In this document: positions 51,801 through 60,800 of the stretch, piece by piece
Layout: every line of letters begins with the position of its first letter
How positions within the stretch are numbered: position 1 is the first letter of the stretch
Assembly: GCA_037349105.1 (NCBI GenBank)
Contig: JAYJMM010000112.1
Coordinates: forward strand, 3,596,001 to 3,660,000
DNA: 64,000 nt
Direction of reading: 5' to 3'
Source of the DNA: Limnomonas spitsbergensis
Lineage: Eukaryota; Chlorophyta; Chlorophyceae; Chlamydomonadales
Notes under the pieces: generated by a model
The model's database searches: none
What the model saw: only the letters and a program-made list of their open reading frames with translations
What the model was told of the DNA's origin: nothing
Translations under genes and position numbers: made by a program

Positions 51801-54800
51801 GTCACAGAGTCCTAAATTGACACCATTTGGGGCTACCCGTTCTTTGTCTGGCATGAGGGCTGCCAGACGGACCGATTAGTAGAGAAGATGCAGGATCCTC
51901 ATGTCTGGAGATGAGATCTTGCAGGCAAGGAAATTATGGTTTAGGGCTGAGGATTGAGGGTTGGGAAGCCTAAAACCACAACAAGTACATCCTAAAGCTG
52001 GAGACATGCCAAGACTGTGCGCCTTTGGGCACGATGTTGCGGAATACGGGTGAGAGGGCGCCTATTGAGAAATATTTAGCGTGTAAACCCCAAACCCGTC
52101 ACCCTAAGTATTTAGGGTTTGAACCTTAAGCCCTAAACCCTGAACCCTAAACGGGCCAGAGGGGGGCGCTTTTGAGGAATATTGACCATTCCAGGCTCCC
52201 CGTTCCCTTATGAATCACTTTTTTAGAGGAAGCACGCAAGCATTCAAATTCAAATATGACGCATGTGTCCATTCGAATTCAAATCGCTGTCTGCAGCACA
52301 TGGCATTCAAGGGCACTTCGGAAGTGGGCAGCCGGGACTGGAGGCAAGAAAAACCCATGCTGGACACCTTGGATGATGGTGAGTCAAAGCATGCACCCTA
52401 AACCCCAACTCCCGTACTGTTAACCCTGAACCTTCTGCCTACCCAACCTGCTATGCGCTGCATGTTGCTGATGTTTCCTCTTCATCTTGTTTGGATGCTG
52501 GATATCTTGGACGGTGGTGAGGCAAAGCCTGTACCCTAAACCCTATCCCTTTATCCCAATCCTTCAACCTAAACCGGAAATCCTTAAGCCTTACTCTGTT
52601 TCATAAACCCTAACCCTGAATTCAAAACCCTGATCCTTAATCATGAACCCTAACCCGCAAGCCTACAATAATACCCTTCACCATACACCCTAACTGTTAA
52701 TCCTTAACTCCAACCATGCATTATAAACCCTAACCCACAATCATAAACCCGAACCCTTAATCATAAACCCGAACCCTTAATCCTAAACCATAACCCTTAA
52801 TTATAAACCCTGACCTTAATCCTAAACCCTAACCCTAAATCCTAAACCCTAACTCCTAATCCTAAAGCCTAATCCTTAATCCTAAGCCCTCTGCTTGGGC
52901 AGCCTGTTGTGAGCTTTTCATCCTGTTTGCATGCACGTGTGTGCATGCGTGCATGGAGATGCTTGTGTGTGTAGATTTGACTTCAAACTATAATCCCGGA
53001 ACCCTCTGTCTGCACAGCCTTCTCGTAGATGCAGGCTGCTAAGGAAGAGGTGGCATCAATGGGAAATTTTGATGCAGGAGTGTCCCGTGTGATGAGTGAA
53101 AAGTGTGACCGGTGTGATGAGTGTGACATCTGTGATGTGTGTAACCGGTGTGATACTGTGATGAGTGTGGTGGTCTGTTCTGATTGCGCAGTCTTCTATG
53201 AGCTGCGGGCTGCTAAGGATGAGGTGGCTTCCTTGGGGCAGTCCGACGCCAGGATGAGACGCGTGGCCCGGCTGGAGGGCGACCTGCAGCGGATGCAGGT
53301 GAGGGGCGATATCTTAGTGGATTGTATCCAATCAACATCCCTGTGTCTGTACCTGGAAAGTGCTATGATAAAAATAAAATATCTTATTTCTTGGGGCAGT
53401 CCGACGCAAGGATGAGACGCGTGGCCCGGCTGGAGGGCGACCTGCAGCGGATGCAGGTGAGGGGCGATATCTTAGTGGATTGTATCCAATCAACATCCCT
53501 GTGTCTGTACCTGGAAAGTGCTATGATAAAAATAAAATATCTTATTTCTTGGGGCAGTCCGACGCCAGGATGAGACGCGTGGCCCGGCTGGAGGGCGACC
53601 TGCAGCGGATGCAGGTGAGGGGCGATATCTTAGTGGATTGTATCCAATCAACATCCCTGTGTCTGTACCTGGAAAGTGCTATGATAAAAATAAAATATCT
53701 TATTTCTTGGGGCAGTCCGACGCAAGGATGAGACGCGTGGCCCGGCTGGAGGGCGACCTGCAGCGGATGCAGGTGAGGGGCGATATCTTAGTGGATTGTA
53801 TCCAATCAACATCCCTGTGTCTGTACCTGGAAAGTGCTATGATAAAAATAAAATATCTTATTTCTTGGGGCAGTCCGACGCAAGGATGAGACGCGTGGCC
53901 CGGCTGGAGGGCGACCTGCAGCGGATGCAGGTGAGGGGCGATATCTTAGTGGATTGTATCCAATCAACATCCCTGTGTCTGTACCTGGAAAGTGCTATGA
54001 TAAAAATAAAATATCTTATTTCTTGGGGCAGTCCGACGCAAGGATGAGACGCGTGGCCCGGCTGGAGGGCGACCTGCAGCGGATGCAGGTGAGAAGCGAT
54101 ATTTGAGTGACTTTCCCCACTGCCTTCGGCTCTCTGCATGCCTTACCCTACATTTTGTATTCATAGGCTGAGGCTGCAGGCATGACCTTCCCCAATGTCT
54201 TTGATTCTGTGCATGCCTTACCTTCCCTGTCCTTTCATGTGTAGGCTATGACTGTCGGGTGGCCATCGCCCATGCCTTTGACTCTCTGAATGCTTTCTCT
54301 TCCCTTTCATTTTTATAGTCTGAGGCTGCTGGGTGGCCATCCCCCATGCCTTTCACTCTCTGCTTGCCTTACCTTCACTTCCCTTTTCGTTGTAGGCTGA
54401 GGCTGCAGACCCAACCATCCCCAATGTCTTTGACTCTCTGAATATCTTTACATCCCTTTTCCTCTATTTGTAGGCTGAGGCTGCTGGATTGACCTTCCCC
54501 AATGTCTTTAACTCTCTGAATTCTTTCCCTTCCTTTCTGTTTCCTTCTATTCGTAGGCTGAGGCTGCTGGCCTGACTGTCCCCAATGCCTTCGGCTCCCT
54601 GCTCCAACAAGCAGGCAGTGCAGGCCTCAACGCCAGCACCAGCCAGGACCAGACAAAGTGAGTGATTGCTTGCTGAATAGCAGGGGCAAGATCATCAATA
54701 TATTATTTGTGTTTAGGGTTTAGGGTTAAAGGTTTGGGGTTTGGGGTTTGGGGTTTGGGGTTTAGGCTTGCTGAAGAAGAGGGGCAGGGTCGGAAACGTA

Positions 54801-57800
54801 TAATATATTTGATTGGCAGATGTATGCAGCTACGGGCCGATCTTCAATGAAACAAACAGGCAGTCCAGCATCAGCCAGGACCAGAGAATATGGGTACTTG
54901 CCTGCTGAAGAGTGGGGACGTGGAGGCAGGCAGGATGCAGATAGTCATTACTTGGCAAATGTAGGCAGATCAGGCCCTTGCTCCAACAAGCAGGTTGTGC
55001 AGGCCTCAACGCCAGCATCATCCAGGACCTGTTTGTTTTGTCTCAGCTACATATCGGCTACACTCCGGCCGCTGGCCGGAGGCCCCTATTGTGGTCAGCC
55101 TTGCTGTTTTGTCCACGAGTCATCGACTGGTCCAGGTCTGGTCCTAATCGGGCCTTTGGCAGCCCCGGGCGGCATTCAGCAGTTGGACTTGTAGCCGAAA
55201 AAAGAAGCAGTGGACAGGACAAAGTGGGTGATCTCTTGATGATAATGGCGGATGTAGGCAGATCAGGCCCTTGCTCCAACAAGCAGGCTGTGCAGGCCTC
55301 AACGCCAGCATCATCCAGGACAAAGTGGGTGATCACTTGATGAAGATGGCGGCAGCGTTAGAGGTTAGATTTGAAAAGGCCCGCGGATCAGTCCAGAGGC
55401 AAGCAGGTACCCAGGATGAAACAGAGATTAGAAGTTGAAGGGTTTAGGGTTTCAGTCAGAGGAACAACTTTTCGGGTTCAAGTTGAAGGCCTGGCCCTCT
55501 CGAAAAAGTCGGTCAGGTGGATGATTCGGTCACCACCACAACCAGGCTAAAGGCTGTGAACCCTAATATATCCTGATATTCCCCCAAATCCAACAAGAAT
55601 CTAAATATTTTCCAATGCCCCCCCACTGCCTGTTCTATTAAGGTACTATGTTTCGCTCCCTTCCAATAAGCTTGAGCTCTGGTTTGCCCTGGAGGCCCGT
55701 CGCTTCCAAGACCCGGTGTTCCGCCAGCTGTACAGCGAGAAACGGGTGGTGGAGGAGGAGCGGAGGCTGAGGGTAGACTCCTCTCCCTTCGGAAGGTGAG
55801 AAACAGGGTCAAAACCCTTGGCAAGACCTCAATACATAAATAAGTGTGGTGTATGGTCCCATAAGGACTTATGTGAAGGAGGTGTGGGACTTATGTGTAG
55901 GAGGTGTTGTGGTGGTAGATTCTTCTCCATTCAGATAGTGAGAACTGAAAAAGTACGGGAGGGTGGGAGGAGGAGGAGGGGAGAAGGAGGGTAATTTTGT
56001 AGTTAGGTTCTAATGGCTGCCAAGTAGATGGAGCGTGACCAAGGGAAAGGAATGTCATCAAGCAGCAGTGGTGTGACCAAGCAGCAGGAGTATGACCAAG
56101 GGACAGGACTACAGGAGTGTGACCAAGTAACAGGAGTGTGACCAAGTAGCAGGAGTGTGACCAAGTAGCAGGAGTGTGACCAAGTAACAGGAGTGTGACC
56201 AAGTAACAGGAGTGTGACCAAGTAACAGGAGTGCGACCAAAAAGCAGGAGTGTGACCAAGTAGCAGGAGTGTGACCAAGTAACAGGAGTGTGACCAAGTA
56301 GCAGGAGTGTGACCAAGTAACAGGAGTGTGACCAAGGGACAGGACTACAGGAGTGTGACCAAGTAGCAGGAGTGTGACCAAGTAGCAGGAATGTGACCAA
56401 GTAGCAGGAGTGTGACCAAGGGACAGGACTACAGGAGTGTGACCAAGTAACAGGAGTGTGACCAAATAGCAGGAGTGTGGCCAGGTAGCAGGAGTGTGAC
56501 CAAGTAACAGGAGTGTGACCAAGTAGCAGGAGTGTGACCAAGTAGCAGGAGTGTGACCAAGTAGCAGGAGTGTGACCAAGCAGCAGGAGTGTGACGAAGG
56601 GACGCAGTGTGAGCAAGGTGCAGGAGTGTGACCAAGCAGCAGGAGTGTGATGAAGGGGCACAGTGTGAGCAAGGTGCAGGAGTGTGACCAAGTAGCAGGA
56701 GTGTGACCAAGTAACAGGAGTGTGACCATGGGGCGGTGTCCAAATGGCAGGAGTGTGACCAATCGACAGAAGAGTGGCTGAACAACATAGGTGTGATATA
56801 GGGTTAACAGTGTGACCAAGTGATCGTAGTGTGACCAAACAACTGAAGTGTAACATATTATATGCAATGTGGCCCGGCGATGGAAGTGTGACCTAGCGGC
56901 TGCAGCATGTGCCTAGCTGGTGTGTGTGCTGGCTCCTCACCCGTGCACTTGTGTTCCTATCAGTGACACATTTTTCTCTGAGGATTTGAAAACCTGATGA
57001 CTGCTGATCTGCTGGTGCTGCCGATCTCCCCTGCACACCTGGTGGTGTCAAGGCTCCAGCAGAACTCCTCCTCAGCAGTTCTACACTCTTAAAACAAACT
57101 GAACCCTGAACAATTTTTGACTGCCTACAGGTTTGATAGGAACTTCTCCGTGACAGCCTTACCCTTGACCCCAAACCCTTACTGGCTGCCTCCAGGTTTC
57201 AGCAAAACTTCTCTCTGGCAGCCCTAAGCAACAACTACCGACGACCAGTCATTGGTGGGTAGTGAATGTGTAGTAGATCTTGTCCTTCTAGTGGGGACTG
57301 AAGATCTAGTAGATATTGTCTCTCTGGAGAGCACTGAAGATCTAGTAGATCTTGTCCCTCTCGTGGTACTGTAGCTCTAGTAGATCTGGTCCCTCTGGTG
57401 GGTTAGGTGGGTACTAGAGATGTAGGAGATCTCGTCCCTCTGGTGGGTATTGAAGATCTAGTAGATCTTGTCCCTCTGGTGGGTTCTGAAGATCTAGTAG
57501 ATATTGTCTCTCTGGTGAGCACTGAAGATCTAGTAGATCTTGTCCCTCTGGTGGGTACTGAAGCTCTAGTAGATCTGGTCCCTCTGGTGGGTACTAGAGA
57601 TGTAGGAGATCTCGTCCCTCTGGTGGGTACTAGAGATCTAGTAGATAATGTTCCTCTGGTGGGTACTGAAGATCTAGTAGATCTTGTCCCTCTGGTGGGT
57701 ACTGAACATCTAGTAGATTTTGTCCCTCCGGTGGGTACTAGAGATCTAGTAGATCTAGTCCCTCTGGTGGGTACTGGAGATCTAGTAGATCTTGTCCCTC

Positions 57801-60800
57801 TGGTGGGTACTGAAGGTCTAGTAGATCTTGTCCCTCTGGTGGGTACTGAAGATCTAGTAGATCCTGTCCCTCTGGTGGGTACTGAAGATCTAGTTGATCT
57901 TGTACCTCTGGTGGGTACTGAAGATCTAGTTGATCTTGTCCCTCTGGTGGGTACTGAAGGTCTAGTAGATCTTGTCCCTCTGGTGGGTACTGAAGATCTA
58001 GTAGATCTTGTCCCTCTGGTGGGTACTGAAGATCTAGTTGATCTTGTCCCTCTGGTGGGTACTGAAGATCTAGTTGATCTTGTCCCTCTGGTGGGTACTG
58101 AAGATCTAGTTGATCTTGTCCCTCTGGTGGGTACTGAAGGTCTAGTAGATCTTGTCCCTCTGGTGGGTACTGAAGGTCTAGTAGATCTTGTCCCTCTGGT
58201 GGGTACTGAAGATCTAGTAGATCTTATCTCTCTGGTGGGTACTGAAGTTCTAGTAGATCTTATCCCTCTGGTGGGTACTGAAGATCTAGTAGATCGTGTC
58301 CCTCTGGTGGGTACTGAAGGTCTAGTAGATCTTGTCCCTCTGGTGGGTACTGAAGGTCTAGTAGATCTTGTACCTCTGGTGGGTACTGAAGATCTAGTTG
58401 ATCTTGTCCCTCTGGTGGGTACTGAAGATCTAGTTGATCTTGTCCCTCTGCTGGGTACTGAAGATCTAGTTGATCTTGTCCCTCTGGTGGGTACTGAAGA
58501 TCCAGCATATCCAGCAGGATCTAGTGCAGCTGCCTAAACCCCGCTTCTTCCACAGTGCCTGATGAATAGTTTGAATTTAATCGCAATGTTTGTCGTTGTT
58601 GCCATTTCAATGGAACTGCCAAAAGCCCTCTTCGAAAAGGCCAGTCAGAGAAATCTGGGAGATGACAGATAACCTAAAAAGGGGAACCGGGAGATTTGGG
58701 GTAGAATGGATAACCTAAAAAGAAAACCCTAAAAAAAGCATAGCAATAGGAAGAGCTGCCAGAAAGGCAAACCCAAGGCATGTTGGATGCAGAGGCAGAG
58801 CTTGTGGCAACAACCAGTGATGGATACTTTTTGACCGGAGAAAATACAGAGAAGGAGCAGAAGGAGAATTTGAAGTTCCGCGGTATCGAAGCAACTGGAA
58901 ATATAACATGCAGTTGATCTGGAAAAATGCTGTTATTTATTGAAAATTGCTGTTATTTATTGGAAATTGCTGTTATTAATTGAAAAATGCTGTTATTAAT
59001 TGAAATTGCTGTTATTAATTGAAAATTTCTGTTATTTATTGAAATTGCTGTTATTAAGTGAAAATGCTGTTATTTATTGAAATTGCTGTTATTAATAGAA
59101 AAATGCTGTTATTAATTGAAATTGCTGTTATTAATTGAAAACTGCTGCTATAAGTTGAAAAAAGCTGCTAATATACCGGTAGCTGAACTTTAAATCCAGC
59201 AGAAGCCGCAGCGTGGTCGTTGCAACAACATTAGCACGCGTCCCTCACCCAGTTGTGGCGTGGCTGCACATACCTTCACACTTAACGGTAGATGTGGAGC
59301 AGATGGGTCCGAGGTATACAGCTTTCTCCCAGTGCCTCATCCCACCCACATGCTGTACCTGTTGTTGCAGCCTTGACCCTCCAAATGGTGTGCCTATTGT
59401 TGCAGTCTCGACCACCCACATGTCGCGCCAATTGTTGCAGTCTCGACCCTCCAAATTGGTGTGCGTTTTTGCGTTTTGGCTGTGCAGAGTATGCGGATCG
59501 GATGGGTCTGAGGCAGGCGGCTTTCTCCTAGTGTCTCAACCCTCACACATGCCGTGCCTCTTATTACCGTCTCGACCCTCCAAATGGTGTGCTGCTTCTG
59601 CGTAGGCTTTGCAGAGGATGTGGAGCGCATGGGTCGGAATGAGATATCCGCCTTCTTCCAGCGTTACTACGGACCTGCAAACCTGACAGTTGCTCTGGTT
59701 GGGGATGTGAACCCTGAGCAGGTGGGGCCAACCTTAGATCCCTCGAGATCTCTCTTGATCCCTCTAGATCTCTCTAGATCTCTCTTGATCCCTCTAGATC
59801 TCTCTTGATCCCTCTAGATCTCTCTTGATCCCTCTAGATTGCTCTAGATCCCTCTAGATCTCTCTTGATCCCTCTAGATTGCTCTTGATCCCTCTAGATC
59901 TCTCTAAATCTCTATTGATCCCTCTAGATCTCTCTTGATTTCTCTAGATCTCTCTAGATCTTTCTTGATCCCCCTAGATCTCTATAGATCTCTCTTGATC
60001 CCTCTAGATCTCTCTTGATCCCTCTAGATTGCTCTAGATCCCTCTAGATCTCTCTTGATCCCTCTAGATTGCTCTAGATCCCTCTAGATCTCTCTTGATC
60101 CCTCTAGATTGCTCTAGATCCCTCTAGATCTCTCTTCATCCCTCTAGATTGCTCTTGATCCCTCTAGATCTCTCTAAATCTCTATTGATCCCTCTAGATC
60201 TCTCTTGATCCCTCTAGATCTCTCCAGAAATCTCGATCTCTCTAGATCTCTCTTGATCCCTCTAGATCCTACACCCTGCATCTGTGAATTCTTATAATGC
60301 TACTACGGACCGGCAAACATGACAGTCGCTCTGGTTGGGGATGTAAACTCTGAGCAGGTAAGGCCGACCCTAGATCTTTCGAGTTCCATCTAGATCTCTC
60401 TAGATCCTACACCTTGTGTCTGCGAATTATTCTAAAGCTGCTATGGACCTGCAAGCTTGACAGCCGCTCTGATTGGGGATGTGAGCGCTGAGCAAGTGGG
60501 GCGAACCTTAGATCCCTCTAGATCTTTCTAGATCTCTCTTGATCCCTCTAGATCTCTCTTGATCCCTCTAGATCTCTCTAGATCCTACACCCTGCATCGA
60601 TGAATTCTTCTAAAGCTGCTATGGACCTGCAAACTTGACAGCTGCTCTGGTTGGGGATGTAAATCCTTAACAAGTGAGGCCTTAGATCCCTCTAGATCTC
60701 ACCCCCTAGATCTGCGCACTCTCACTTCACTACGACAGATCTGACAACATGACAGTCGCTCTGGTGGGGGATGTGAACCCTGCGCAGGTGGGGCCACCCC

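Noticed and set aside
55891..56867. Minus-strand 321- and 252-codon frames rich in HTPATWSHS
   Set aside because: By-product of the 19-bp array inside an intron of the plus-strand M16 gene.
59619..59721. Exon 8 starting at the CAG before AGGATGTGG (59618)
   Set aside because: The upstream acceptor CGTAG at 59605 is also in phase 1 and restores GFAEDVERM, which fits the family spacing better.
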